A stretch of DNA of 64,000 nucleotides. Origin: an uncultured Lachnospiraceae bacterium. GTDB lineage: Bacteria > Bacillota > Clostridia > Lachnospirales > Lachnospiraceae. This document shows positions 55,442 through 64,000 of the stretch, in pieces (the first letter of the stretch is position 1; each line of letters opens with the position of its first letter). Below the pieces are notes generated by a model that made no database searches, was not told where the DNA came from, and saw only the letters and a program-made list of their open reading frames with translations. Location of the stretch: contig CADBXF010000007.1 in the NCBI GenBank assembly GCA_902798585.1, forward strand, positions 1 to 64,000, written 5' to 3'. The position numbers and the translations under genes were made by a program.

Positions 55442-56653
55442 ATGAAGCGAAAGAATGCAGGTCTGTCGTCCGTTGAGATCATCATCGCCGCAGTGATTCT
55501 GGTAGCCGTTATCGTCGGAATTCTTGTTGCCGTAAAGCTCAGCAACAGGCATAACTCGACCACTCCGGATGCCGAGAAGGCGGCAACAATTGCAGAGACC
55601 CTGCTGAAGCAGCTCGACGGATATGCAAGAGTATCCGATCTCGATATCAGCAGCGACGAGAAGAATTATATTCGACTCGTCGGTAAGAGCAAGACTTATA
55701 TTTTCTACTTCGATTCTGCCTCCAAGAAAGTATATCTGGCAGAGAAGGATTCTTCGGCTTACGGCTCGTCGGACGATGCAATCCGTTCCGGCGCGAAGGC
55801 CGATACGCCTGAGGTCGGGTCCATGAGCGAGGTTGCTGCGAATGTGCAGACATTCGTAATCGAGCTTGTTGAAGCGGACACCATTAACGGCCGTATGAAG
55901 GCTACTGTCCGCACGCAGGTAGGTTCCGAGAACGCCCTTAGAAAGGCCGGTCCGGAGAAGGAAGACTTCATGCCGGAGATTCCGCTTGTGAATGAGCTGA
56001 AGGTTTATTTTGCGAAGCGTGCCGGTCACGAGCTGCAGCTTCCTACGAGCACTCCGACTCCGGAAGCTACCGCGACGAACACGCCTGTGCCTACGACGAA
56101 GCCTTCCGATACTCCTACGCCTACACAGGCTCCGGAGGAGACACCTACACCAACGCCGGAGGCTACTCCGGAGGCAACACCTACCGAGACACCCGTTCCT
56201 ACTGAGACGCCTGTGCCTACGGAAACACCGACGCCTGCTCCTACCGATACTCCTACGCCTACGCCTACACCTAAGATTGAGCTCGGCAAGGTTACCTGGT
56301 TCGAGCAGAATCCGCAGTCGAACGCAGGTTACATAACAATCAATAGAACCGTCTTCCTGAAACCGGACGGCATGATTCAGATTTTAGTGCGCAGATCCTC
56401 GGAGGAGGATCCCGCATACAAGATGGGCGATACCATCGGAGGCATCGGCTTTGACTCCTGGAATCCTACACCGCCGTACATCTTTGTTCTTCAGAGCAAT
56501 CCGGAGTACGATGAGGAGATTTACTTCGAGTATCCGCTGCAGGAGCTGCTTGACGCGGCTAAGACGGCCGGAAATGCGAGCAAGTGGTGTATCAAAATCG
56601 ATGATGCCAGCGGTTATTCCTATGCAGGCGCCAGATATGTGGAGAAAGAATAA
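55442..56653 (+). CDS. Pilin-like protein with a Thr/Pro-rich stalk
   Basis: This 403-aa protein has leader MKRKNAG and mature [20 protein letters not shown] with Glu5. A pilin-type domain follows (to about residue 195), then roughly 80 residues of [16 protein letters not shown] and PTPTPTPK repeats, and a 120-residue C-terminal domain ([20 protein letters not shown] onward). The stalk would carry the last domain through or beyond the cell wall. I chose the ATG at 55442 for its spacing from AAAAGGGG. Confidence 0.8.
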   Translation: MKRKNAGLSSVEIIIAAVILVAVIVGILVAVKLSNRHNSTTPDAEKAATIAETLLKQLDGYARVSDLDISSDEKNYIRLVGKSKTYIFYFDSASKKVYLAEKDSSAYGSSDDAIRSGAKADTPEVGSMSEVAANVQTFVIELVEADTINGRMKATVRTQVGSENALRKAGPEKEDFMPEIPLVNELKVYFAKRAGHELQLPTSTPTPEATATNTPVPTTKPSDTPTPTQAPEETPTPTPEATPEATPTETPVPTETPVPTETPTPAPTDTPTPTPTPKIELGKVTWFEQNPQSNAGYITINRTVFLKPDGMIQILVRRSSEEDPAYKMGDTIGGIGFDSWNPTPPYIFVLQSNPEYDEEIYFEYPLQELLDAAKTAGNASKWCIKIDDASGYSYAGARYVEKE

Positions 56654-56677
56654 CGCAAATTGAAAGCAGTTTACGAT

Positions 56678-56711
56678 AAGGGTCGCAGCGTTGCGCTGCG
56701 GCCCTTGTTTT
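56678..56711 (+). terminator. Terminator of the stalk pilin gene
   Basis: A 13-bp stem (56678-56690 with 56694-56706, one G-T pair) with loop TTG is followed by TTGTTTT. Confidence 0.85.
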
Positions 56712-56724
56712 CCCGTGTTTGTGG

Positions 56725-56753
56725 TTGACATTTTGCGGAAAAATCAGTATACT
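56725..56753 (+). promoter_or_regulatory. Promoter of the SRP RNA
   Basis: TTGACA (56725-56730), a 17-nt spacer and TATACT (56748-56753) lie 6 nt before the RNA start. Confidence 0.9.
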
Positions 56754-56759
56754 TATTGT

Positions 56760-57027
56760 GCCGTGCAGCCGGGGAGATAGCGGTGCCCTGTACCTGCAAT
56801 CCGCTACAGCAGGGGTGATGATGTGCCGAGGGGCGTCCGATTCGGAGCCGCCCGTAGTAAGTGACGTTGAAGTTTGGGTCTTGCGCAATGAGAATTTTCG
56901 AACCGTGTCAGGGCAGGAATGCAGCAGCACTAAGGAAACCCTCTCATGTGCCGCAAGGACGCCTGGACCGAGTCAACTGCTATGGTAACGTTCGGAGAGG
57001 TGTTTCGAAGCACTTCGCACGGCTTTT
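56760..57027 (+). ncRNA. ffs: Signal recognition particle RNA, long Gram-positive form
   Basis: The ends GCCGTGC (56760-56766) and GCACGGC (57017-57023) pair, giving an RNA of about 264 nt followed by TTTT. The 5' part carries Alu-domain-like sequence (GCCGGGGAGATAGCGGTGCC). The SRP54-binding hairpin is present as GTCAGGGCAGGAATGCAGCA (near 56910-56930) and GCACTAAGG. This is the Bacillus-type RNA with an Alu domain, not the short 4.5S form. With Ffh it targets nascent membrane proteins. Confidence 0.93.
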
Positions 57028-57062
57028 ATTATTCGCAATCTTCCGAAGGAGAGGGGTTCATC

Positions 57063-58970
57063 ATGTTACTGACAACGACATCGAAAGTCAATGCGGTAAA
57101 AAAACTGATTCGCGAGAAGAAGTATGACGAAGCGGTCGACATCGCTGAGCGAATCGATCCGGACAAAGTCAATTCTGTCTATGATCTCTCTTCGATTGCG
57201 GAAGCTTACATGAAGAAGGGGCGCCTCGAAGAAGCGAAGCACCTCTATCTTGTTATGTATGAGCGCAGCAAATCCCACAAGGTTATGACGGGGTTGATTG
57301 AGCTCAGTCTTAAGCTCAAGGAGCCCAAGGATGCGGAGCGATTCCTCCGGGAATTCCGCCGCATGGAGCCGGACAATCCGGAGCGTCTGGTCTATCGCTA
57401 TCGCGTGGACAGCATGCTCGGGAAGGAGCCGGAATACCTTGTCAAGAGCCTTGCAAAATTAAAGAACGAAGAGTATACCGATGTTTGGGCGCTCGAGCTT
57501 GCGAAGGCGTATTACAAGTGCAATGACCGTGAAGCCTGCGCGGCAGAGTGCCACTCGATTATCAAATATTTTCCGGATTCGGAGGCGGCGAAGAAGGCGC
57601 GAGTTCTTCTCGGAGCCTGCGAGATGGAGGAGGAAGAGGAAGAAGTCGTGACCGCACCGGAGACGGAGATGGACACGACGGAGATTGCGGAATCGCTTCT
57701 CGAAGATGTCTCGGCGATGCTTGAGGAAAATGCCGCTGCTGAGGCGGTTGCCAATGAAGTGATTGACGAGAAGGTGATTGCGGCGCAGACCGCTGCGCAT
57801 CCCGTTCCTTACCTTCGCACGATTGAATTCCTGACTCAGTGCAAGCCCTCGAGCGAGGACAAATCGCTCTACGGCGATCCCGCAGAGGACGGCAGTAACG
57901 ACTCCGACGCTGCTTCTGCAAAGGACGCCGATGCGGCTGCCGCGGCCGGTGATATGAAGGCGCTCAGCGAGGCATTTGTGCTTCCGGAGAGCCTCAAGGG
58001 GCAGATTGACAATATCATCTTCGAGACGGATGAGGATGAGGACGATATCGTTGTTTCGTGTGCAGTGGCAGAGGATGCTGCCGACAACACGAACGCAGAC
58101 AATGCCGCGGACGATGATGACGATGACGACGATGAGATTGTGATTCGCGATTACTTCACGGAAGACGGTTCCGTTACGGACGCAACCGCAGAGGACGAGA
58201 ATTCCTTTGAGGGGGACGAGTCCGATGACGAGACCGAGGATGACGACTTGGAAGATACCGAGGACGGGGAAGAGTCTGACGAAGACAGCGACGCGGAGGA
58301 CGACGGGGATTCCTTTGAGGATAACGACTCCGACGACGAGTCAGAAGATGACGACGCGGACGAGAGCGATGCTTCCGACGATGCTTCCGACGATGCGTTC
58401 GAGGATGATGACGAGGACGATGTCGAAGAGGATGCGGAGTCTGACGAAGACAGCGACGCGGAGGAGGACGGGGATTCCTTTGAAGATAACGACTCCGACG
58501 ACGAGTCAGAAGATGACGACGCGGACGAGAGTGATGCTTCCGACGATGCGTTCGAGGATGATGACGAGGACGATGTTGAAGAGGATGCAGAGTCTGACGA
58601 AGACAGCGACGAAGATGACGCCGAAGACGACTCCGATGATGCGTCCGACGAAGGCGACGAGGATGACGCCGACACTTTTGAGGAGGATGCGCCGACGGTT
58701 GAGGATGAGGATCCCCGCGTGAACGAGGAGCTTGACAGCGTGGCGGACAAGATTGCGAGTCAGATTCTGTCGGCAAGGGCGGAGGACCAGAGACGCCGCG
58801 AGGAGGATCCGGACGGGGTTGACGCAGAGCCTGATGATAAGCCTGAGGACACGAAGGTGATGGAAGGTCTTTCGGACCGAGCCTTTCGCGAGGCGGTTCG
58901 CGATGACGATGAAGCGATTGAGAGAGCGCTGTACAGCCTGCTCGGCGACAGCCGTGACGATCGCGATTGA
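57063..58970 (+). CDS. TPR protein with a very acidic repeat tail
   Basis: The first 180 residues of this 635-aa protein form tetratricopeptide-like helical repeats (KYDEAVDIAERIDPDKVNSV and YMKKGRLEEAKHLYLVMYER). From about residue 335 to 560 it is almost entirely Asp, Glu and Ser. That region holds a tandem duplication with 165-nt then 153-nt periods (58272, 58437, 58590). The C-terminal 70 residues (NEELDSVADKIASQI) are helical. There is no signal peptide. Function is unknown. GAAGGAGAGGGGTTCATC precedes the ATG, 36 nt after the SRP RNA. Confidence 0.8.
   Translation: MLLTTTSKVNAVKKLIREKKYDEAVDIAERIDPDKVNSVYDLSSIAEAYMKKGRLEEAKHLYLVMYERSKSHKVMTGLIELSLKLKEPKDAERFLREFRRMEPDNPERLVYRYRVDSMLGKEPEYLVKSLAKLKNEEYTDVWALELAKAYYKCNDREACAAECHSIIKYFPDSEAAKKARVLLGACEMEEEEEEVVTAPETEMDTTEIAESLLEDVSAMLEENAAAEAVANEVIDEKVIAAQTAAHPVPYLRTIEFLTQCKPSSEDKSLYGDPAEDGSNDSDAASAKDADAAAAAGDMKALSEAFVLPESLKGQIDNIIFETDEDEDDIVVSCAVAEDAADNTNADNAADDDDDDDDEIVIRDYFTEDGSVTDATAEDENSFEGDESDDETEDDDLEDTEDGEESDEDSDAEDDGDSFEDNDSDDESEDDDADESDASDDASDDAFEDDDEDDVEEDAESDEDSDAEEDGDSFEDNDSDDESEDDDADESDASDDAFEDDDEDDVEEDAESDEDSDEDDAEDDSDDASDEGDEDDADTFEEDAPTVEDEDPRVNEELDSVADKIASQILSARAEDQRRREEDPDGVDAEPDDKPEDTKVMEGLSDRAFREAVRDDDEAIERALYSLLGDSRDDRD
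58272..58622. repeat. Tandem coding repeat in the acidic region
   Basis: Units starting GAGTCTGACGAAGACAGCGA at 58272, 58437 and 58590 (the last incomplete) are nearly identical. The first unit is longer by one extra copy of a 12-nt GATGCTTCCGAC step. This indicates recent slippage or unequal exchange. Confidence 0.85.
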
Positions 58971-59114
58971 TGAATGCATATTCCTGTGACGGCGCAGCGC
59001 GGTTTGCAGCTGCACCGGTATCTGCGCCGGCGGATTGTAAGGATTCCGGCGGCGGCACAGCAGCAGAATAAATATTTTTCGGAGGACAGGCGGGCGAGAC
59101 GCACGCCTCAGAGT

Positions 59115-60383
59115 ATGAATCGCTATATTATCAACGGCGGAAACGAATTGCACGGCGAGGTGACCATCGGAGGCGCGAAAAATGCGGCTCTCGGTATCAT
59201 CGCGGCTGCGCTTCTGACGGACGAGACAGTGACAATTGACAATCTGCCCAATGTGAGCGACATCGACATGCTCCTCACCGCCATTCGCAGCATCGGTGCG
59301 ACGGTGGAGCGTGTGAACGATCACGAGGTGAAGATTTGCGGTGCGACAATCTCCTCGGAGGTTGTGGAGTCGGAGGATATCCAGAAGATCCGCGGCTCTT
59401 ACTACCTGCTCGGCGCTTTGATCGGCAAGCGGGGCTGCGCAACGGTTGCCTTGCCCGGCGGCTGCGAGATCGGTGCAAGACCGATTGATCAGCACCTGAA
59501 GGGTTTCCGCGCGCTCGGCGTACGGTGTGAGGAGCGGGAAGGCAGCGTCAATGCGAAGGTTGTGAACCTGAAGGGCAACCACATTTTCCTTGATGTCGTG
59601 AGCGTCGGTGCAACCATCAATATCATGCTTGCGGCAGTGCTTGCGAGCGGCACGACGATTCTCGAGAATGCGGCGAAGGAGCCCCACATCGTAGATGTGG
59701 CGAACTTCTTAAACAGCATGGGCGCGAAGATCAAGGGCGCCGGTACCGATGTCATCCGAGTCTACGGCGTGGACAAGCTGTACGGCACCTATTATTCCAT
59801 CATTCCCGACCAGATTGAGGCGGGCACCTTCATGTGCCTTGTCGCGGCGACGAAGGGCGATGTGACTTTGAAAAATGTTATCCCGAGGCATCTCGAGGCC
59901 ATCACCTCGAAGCTTCAGGAGATCGGCGTTACCGTGGAAGAGTCGGACGAGGAGGTCCGCGTGATTGCCGAGAAGGGCACGAGAGTGCATTCGACGCAGA
60001 TTAAGACGCGCGTTTACCCCGGTTTCCCGACGGATATGCAGCCGCAGATTACGGCGGTTTTGATGCTTGCGGACGGCAACAGCGTTGTCCACGAGAACAT
60101 TTTCGAAAACCGGTTCCGCTATGTGGACGAGCTTCGGAAAATGGGCGCCGACATCCAGGTGAAGGCCGACCAGACTTCCGCGAAGATTCACGGCGTGAAG
60201 AGCGTTCGCGGTGCGGAAATCATTGTTCCGGACCTGCGCGCCGGTGCAGCTCTCACGATTGCAGCGCTTGCAGCCCAGGGCAAGACGACGATGCACTGCG
60301 TCGATTATATCGAGCGCGGATATGAGGATTTTGACGGAAAGCTTCGCTCACTCGGAGCGGAGATTATCAAGGTGTCGGAGTGA
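59115..60383 (+). CDS. murA: UDP-N-acetylglucosamine 1-carboxyvinyltransferase MurA
   Basis: This 422-aa protein catalyses the first committed step of peptidoglycan synthesis. It begins INGGNELHGEVTIGGAKNAA. The active-site Cys is in LPGGCEIGARPIDQHLKGF, the residue alkylated by fosfomycin, so the enzyme should be sensitive. GFPTDMQPQ and RFRYVDELRKMGA are further signatures. I chose the ATG at 59115 by homology; no strong ribosome-binding site is seen close to it. Confidence 0.94.
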   Translation: MNRYIINGGNELHGEVTIGGAKNAALGIIAAALLTDETVTIDNLPNVSDIDMLLTAIRSIGATVERVNDHEVKICGATISSEVVESEDIQKIRGSYYLLGALIGKRGCATVALPGGCEIGARPIDQHLKGFRALGVRCEEREGSVNAKVVNLKGNHIFLDVVSVGATINIMLAAVLASGTTILENAAKEPHIVDVANFLNSMGAKIKGAGTDVIRVYGVDKLYGTYYSIIPDQIEAGTFMCLVAATKGDVTLKNVIPRHLEAITSKLQEIGVTVEESDEEVRVIAEKGTRVHSTQIKTRVYPGFPTDMQPQITAVLMLADGNSVVHENIFENRFRYVDELRKMGADIQVKADQTSAKIHGVKSVRGAEIIVPDLRAGAALTIAALAAQGKTTMHCVDYIERGYEDFDGKLRSLGAEIIKVSE

Positions 60384-60450
60384 TATTTTCCGACGAAATG
60401 AGAGTGGTTTAAGCGGGATTCGGTAATTCCGCGCAACGGAGGTGATTGAT

Positions 60451-61659
60451 TTGGAAAAGCGATTGTTTACTTCGGAATCTGTGACAGAGGGACATCCCGA
60501 TAAAATCTGCGACCAGATTTCGGATGCGGTTCTCGATGCATTGATTGCGCAGGACCCGATGAGCCGTGTCGCATGCGAGACGGCGATTACGACAGGTCTT
60601 GTGCTTGTCATGGGCGAGATTTCGACCGACGGCTATGTGGATATTCAGAAGACCGTGCGTGAGACGATTCGCGAGATCGGTTACACGCGCGCCAAATACG
60701 GATTTGACGCCGACACCTGCGGCGTCATCGTTGCGCTTGACGAGCAGTCGGCGGACATCGCGATGGGCGTTGACAATGCGTTTGAGGCGAAGGAGGACGG
60801 CACGGTTGCGACCGGCCGCAAGGTTGTCGACGAGCTCAATGTCGGCGCCGGCGACCAGGGTATGATGTTCGGCTATGCGACGAACGAGACGCCCGAGCTT
60901 ATGCCGTATCCGATCAGCCTTGCACACAAGCTTACGAAGAAGCTCTCGGAGGTTCGCAAGAACGGAACGCTTCCGTATCTCCGTCCGGACGGAAAATCGC
61001 AGGTTACGGTGGAGTACGATGAGAACGGAAAGCCCGTGCATCTGCACGCGGTGGTGCTCTCGACGCAGCACGACCCGGATGTGACGCAGGAGAAGCTCCA
61101 CGAGGACATCCGCAAGTTTGTTCTCGATCCGGTGCTTCCCAAGGAGATGGTTGACGACGAGACTCTCTTTTATATCAACCCGACCGGCCGTTTTGTAATC
61201 GGCGGGCCGAACGGCGACTCCGGTCTCACGGGCCGCAAGATTATCGTTGACACTTACGGCGGATATGCGCGCCATGGCGGCGGAGCATTTTCCGGCAAGG
61301 ACTGCACGAAGGTGGACCGCTCGGCGAGCTATGCCGCCCGCTATGTTGCGAAAAATGTCGTTGCAGCAGGGCTTGCCGACCGCTGCGAGGTACAGCTCTC
61401 GTACGCAATCGGCGTTGCGGAGCCGACCTCGGTTATGCTCGATACTTTCGGCACCGGCAGGATTTCGGATGTCGAGTTGACGAAGCTCGTTCGCAAGGTA
61501 TTTGACCTTCGCCCGGGCGGCATCATCAAGATGCTTGACCTTCGCCGTCCGATTTACAAGCAGACCGCTTCGTACGGTCACTTCGGACGAACCGATGTGG
61601 ATCTCCCTTGGGAGCGCACGGACAAGACGGAGGAGCTCAAGGCGCTTGCAGCGCTGTGA
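60451..61659 (+). CDS. metK: S-adenosylmethionine synthetase
   Basis: This 402-aa protein makes SAM from methionine and [35 protein letters not shown] and [17 protein letters not shown] are the signature blocks. The best start is TTG at 60451: GGAGG (60437-60441) is spaced 9 nt from it, whereas the GTG at 60442 overlaps the GGAGG site. No SAM riboswitch is visible in the 67-nt gap after murA. Confidence 0.97.
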   Translation: MEKRLFTSESVTEGHPDKICDQISDAVLDALIAQDPMSRVACETAITTGLVLVMGEISTDGYVDIQKTVRETIREIGYTRAKYGFDADTCGVIVALDEQSADIAMGVDNAFEAKEDGTVATGRKVVDELNVGAGDQGMMFGYATNETPELMPYPISLAHKLTKKLSEVRKNGTLPYLRPDGKSQVTVEYDENGKPVHLHAVVLSTQHDPDVTQEKLHEDIRKFVLDPVLPKEMVDDETLFYINPTGRFVIGGPNGDSGLTGRKIIVDTYGGYARHGGGAFSGKDCTKVDRSASYAARYVAKNVVAAGLADRCEVQLSYAIGVAEPTSVMLDTFGTGRISDVELTKLVRKVFDLRPGGIIKMLDLRRPIYKQTASYGHFGRTDVDLPWERTDKTEELKALAAL

Positions 61660-61677
61660 TTTTCCGCGAAAGATTTC

Positions 61678-61707
61678 GCAGGGGCATTTCGGTGCCCCTG
61701 CTTTTTT
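61678..61707 (+). terminator. Terminator of metK
   Basis: A perfect 9-bp stem, GCAGGGGCA/TGCCCCTGC, with loop TTTCGG is followed by six T. Confidence 0.95.
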
Positions 61708-61873
61708 GCGCCCGCTCAGAGCGGGAACGAAAACCCGTCAATTCCCGGGGGAAAAGCCGAAATCCTTTGCAGCGAAGCCTGCAAATACGCGGGCCGAGAT
61801 TGTAAAATCACCCGAAATGCGCTAAAATAAAGGGAAGAATATCCGCGGAATGCGGACGGGAGGAGACGAAACG

Positions 61874-63496
61874 ATGCGAATGCAATTTCTGGGTGCGGCG
61901 CGCGAGGTGACAGGGTCATGTACGCTGCTGCACGCAAACGGCTTTAAGATTTTGGTGGACTGCGGGATGGAGCAGGGCAAGGATATTTACGAGAACAGCG
62001 ACCTGCCCTGTATGCCCGGCGACATCGACTGTGTGCTGCTCACACATGCGCACATCGACCACTCCGGGAAGCTTCCGCTTCTCACTGCAGGGGGATACAA
62101 GGGGCCGATTTACACCTCGATTCCGACCGCAAAATTGTGCGGTATCATGCTGAAGGACTCTGCGCACATTCAGGAGGTGGAGACTTCCTGGAAGACGCGC
62201 AAGGCGATGCGCGCGGGCAAGGAGGCGGCGCAGCCGCTGTACACGATGGATGACGCGATGGCTGCAATCGACCTTCTTAAGCCGCTGCCGTACCGCGAGT
62301 CTGTGGAGGTGCTTGAGGGCGTTTCGGTAAGGCTTCTCGACGCAGGGCATCTGCTCGGCTCCGCGAGCATTGAGGTGACGGTTCGCGAGGCGGAGAAGAC
62401 CACGAAGGTTTTATTTTCCGGCGATCTCGGAAACCGCAACCGCCCGCTCATCTGCGACCCGCAGCAGCCCGACCAGGCGGAGGACTATGTCGTTATCGAG
62501 TCAACCTACGGAATGCGCGAGCACGGGCCGCGTGCGGATTACGCAGCGCAGCTTGCACAGATTATCCAGACGACATTTGACAAGGGCGGAAATGTGGTGA
62601 TTCCGGCATTTGCCGTGGGAAGAACGCAGGAGATGCTCTACTTAATCCGTGAAATCAAGACGAAGGAGCTGGTGACCGGACACGGCGAGTGGCCGGTGTG
62701 GGTCGACAGCCCGCTTGCCATCGAGGCCACCAACATTTACAGCCAGGACATGCTCTCGTACTGTGATGTCGAGACCGCGAAGCTGATTCGCGAGGGCGTG
62801 AACCCGCTCCGGTTCCCGGGGCTCAACATCTCCCTCACAAGCGAATCCTCGAAGGCCATCAACGAGGACCGCACGCCGAAGGTCATCCTCTCCGCGAGCG
62901 GCATGTGCGAGGCAGGCCGCATCCGGCATCATCTGAAGCACAACCTCTGGCGTCCGGAGTCGACGGTGCTCTTCGTCGGATATCAGGCGGTCGGGACGCT
63001 CGGCCGCGTGCTCATCGAGGGCGCAACCTCCGTCAAAATATTCGGCGAGGAAATTACGGTTCGCGCAAACATCGTGAAGATGGAGGGTATCAGCGGTCAC
63101 GCGGATCAGCCGATCATGCTCGACTGGCTCGGCGCGCTGCCGGAGAAGCCGCGGAAGGTGTTTATGAACCACGGCGACGACGAAACCTGCGAGCAATGGG
63201 CCGAGGTCGTGTGGAAAGAGCTCGGCTACGCCACGGAGGCGCCCTATAACGGCGCTTTGTACGACTTGACGACCAACTCCCGCCTCGCAGACGGAAACCG
63301 CGTAAAATTGGCCGATATGGCGCCTGAACAGGCATCGGCGAAGAAGCAGACCTCCGCTTCCGCCGTGTTTGACCGCCTTGTGCTGGCCGGCAAGAAGCTT
63401 CTCGCGGTAATCGAGAGGAACCGCGGGGGGTCGAACAAGGACCTTGCGAAGTTCGCCGACCAGGTGAACGCGCTCGCCGGAAAATGGGACAAGTAA
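61874..63496 (+). CDS. Beta-CASP metallo-beta-lactamase-fold ribonuclease-like protein
   Basis: This 540-aa protein has the zinc motif THAHIDHSG near residue 62, LLDAGHLLGSASIEV and FSGDLG. The beta-CASP part shows IESTYG, VVIPAFAVGRTQEMLYLI and SASGMCEAGR. It closes with GISGHADQ. These match the family of exo- and endoribonucleases related to CPSF73 and YsnF-type proteins. A C-terminal extension of about 70 residues is extra. The ATG at 61874 follows GGGAGGAGACGAAACG. Confidence 0.9.
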   Translation: MRMQFLGAAREVTGSCTLLHANGFKILVDCGMEQGKDIYENSDLPCMPGDIDCVLLTHAHIDHSGKLPLLTAGGYKGPIYTSIPTAKLCGIMLKDSAHIQEVETSWKTRKAMRAGKEAAQPLYTMDDAMAAIDLLKPLPYRESVEVLEGVSVRLLDAGHLLGSASIEVTVREAEKTTKVLFSGDLGNRNRPLICDPQQPDQAEDYVVIESTYGMREHGPRADYAAQLAQIIQTTFDKGGNVVIPAFAVGRTQEMLYLIREIKTKELVTGHGEWPVWVDSPLAIEATNIYSQDMLSYCDVETAKLIREGVNPLRFPGLNISLTSESSKAINEDRTPKVILSASGMCEAGRIRHHLKHNLWRPESTVLFVGYQAVGTLGRVLIEGATSVKIFGEEITVRANIVKMEGISGHADQPIMLDWLGALPEKPRKVFMNHGDDETCEQWAEVVWKELGYATEAPYNGALYDLTTNSRLADGNRVKLADMAPEQASAKKQTSASAVFDRLVLAGKKLLAVIERNRGGSNKDLAKFADQVNALAGKWDK

Positions 63497-63509
63497 AAGA
63501 CGGAAGAAT

Positions 63510-63543
63510 AAAAACTCCCCGGGATTAACTCCGGGGAGTTTTT
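63510..63543. terminator. Bidirectional terminator between converging genes
   Basis: AAAAACTCCCCGG and CCGGGGAGTTTTT (63510-63522 and 63531-63543) form a perfect 13-bp stem with an 8-nt loop, serving both sides. Confidence 0.93.
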
Positions 63544-63588
63544 GAACGGTTGTGTTTTATTGTGCCCTGTCGACGGTGCGGAAGGAGG

Positions 63589-64000
63589 TTACTCCTGCCG
63601 GTGCATCGTCATCTCGACGCCCTCGTACTTGTAGATTACGGTGTTGTTCTTGCGGTTATAGGTAAATTTATCGTAGGTATCCCGGAGCGCGATGACATCG
63701 CCCTCAATGTCGTAGGTGTAGAGCATCTTCGTCACATTGTTCTGATTTACTATCTGCTCCATCATTTTCACAATCGTGGGTGTAATCTTCGTGACATCGG
63801 TCCCCTGCTGGCGGAGCGCTGCGTTCAGCTGCTCTTCGCTCACGCCGTAGGCGACACAGAGGAAACGGGTCATGCCGTCCTTCGTTGCCGTCGCCTTGCG
63901 GATGGCGTTGAGGTAAGCCTCCATGTCGAAGGAGGCTTCCAGTACAATCTCCTTTTCGGTCATCACATTGATGCGCGCCTCGGCCTTTATATACCCCGGA
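63589..64000 (-). CDS. Unknown protein, N-terminus beyond the right edge
   Basis: The visible 137 codons are open to the window edge. A possible start at 63963 (ATG) lacks a good ribosome-binding site, so the true start is probably outside. The visible part has a helical stretch (EAYLNAIRKATATKDGMTRF) and a beta-rich C-terminal end (YTYDIEGDVIALRDTYDKFT and TVIYKYEGVEMTMHRQE). This layout recalls small clostridial lipoproteins of unknown function, but no family is assigned. Confidence 0.6.
   Translation of the reverse strand, partial: PGYIKAEARINVMTEKEIVLEASFDMEAYLNAIRKATATKDGMTRFLCVAYGVSEEQLNAALRQQGTDVTKITPTIVKMMEQIVNQNNVTKMLYTYDIEGDVIALRDTYDKFTYNRKNNTVIYKYEGVEMTMHRQE

Noticed and set aside
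58151..58750. Serine-rich open frames opposite the acidic TPR tail
   Set aside because: They are complements of Asp/Glu codons; composition alone explains them.
60384..60450. SAM riboswitch before metK
   Set aside because: Only 67 nt separate murA and metK, with no conserved core or terminator; too short for known SAM riboswitches.

Overview
The window is the replication-origin region of a Gram-positive Clostridia chromosome, most likely Lachnospiraceae or a close relative. The evidence is the gene order (gyrA-gyrB-recF-yaaA-dnaN-oriC-dnaA | rpmH-rnpA-yidD-yidC-khpB-mnmE-mnmG-rsmG-parA-parB-DUF4446), strong GGAGG ribosome-binding sites, sigma-A promoters with 17-nt spacers, perfect Firmicutes-type parS sites, a long Gram-positive SRP RNA, and several ECF sigma modules. 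Coding orientation flips close to the origin: genes to its left lie on the minus strand and most genes to its right on the plus strand, as expected for leading-strand coding.

Layout. (1) 1-281: the promoter and leader of an rRNA operon that runs off the left edge, and tRNA-Ser(GCU). (2) 702-9695: replication initiation and topoisomerase operon on the minus strand, with oriC between dnaN and dnaA (about 7978-8277), including DnaA boxes and a DnaA-trio-like element. (3) 9922-20233: rpmH to DUF4446 on the plus strand, with three perfect parS sites, two of them inside coding sequence. (4) 20863-30660: accessory region with tRNA-Arg(CCU), an unknown membrane protein, a short-chain dehydrogenase, and three consecutive ECF sigma modules. 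Each module has a different single-pass sensor-like ectodomain: a fused LRR-like domain, a serpin, and a sugar-binding-protein domain. An aldo/keto reductase remnant lies between modules 1 and 2. (5) 30811-31034: four 37-nt hairpin repeats. (6) 31131-37796: CDF metal transporter, tRNA-Lys(CUU), trmB, a guanylate-kinase-like gene, holB, ricT, a trmN6-like gene and rsmI. (7) 38030-41383: a polyprenyl-phosphate sugar transferase and two family-2 glycosyltransferases. (8) 42149-56653: a type IV pilus locus (pilB, pilT, pilC, two major-type pilins, pilD, a pilM-pilN fusion, pilO, four minor pilins, and a Thr/Pro-stalk pilin with its own promoter). (9) 56760-64000: SRP RNA, a TPR protein with a very acidic tail, murA, metK, a beta-CASP RNase-like protein and a truncated unknown gene.

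The most unusual part is 22951-30660, where three ECF sigma factors are each coupled to a transmembrane protein with a different extracytoplasmic sensor. The serpin module is the most striking: its reactive loop reads as P1 Ala, and its gene carries an apparent one-base deletion. The pilus locus is close to complete and resembles other clostridial type IV pilus systems, with a PilM-PilN fusion and Thr/Pro-rich linkers. All functions are inferred from reading the sequence; no database search was run.
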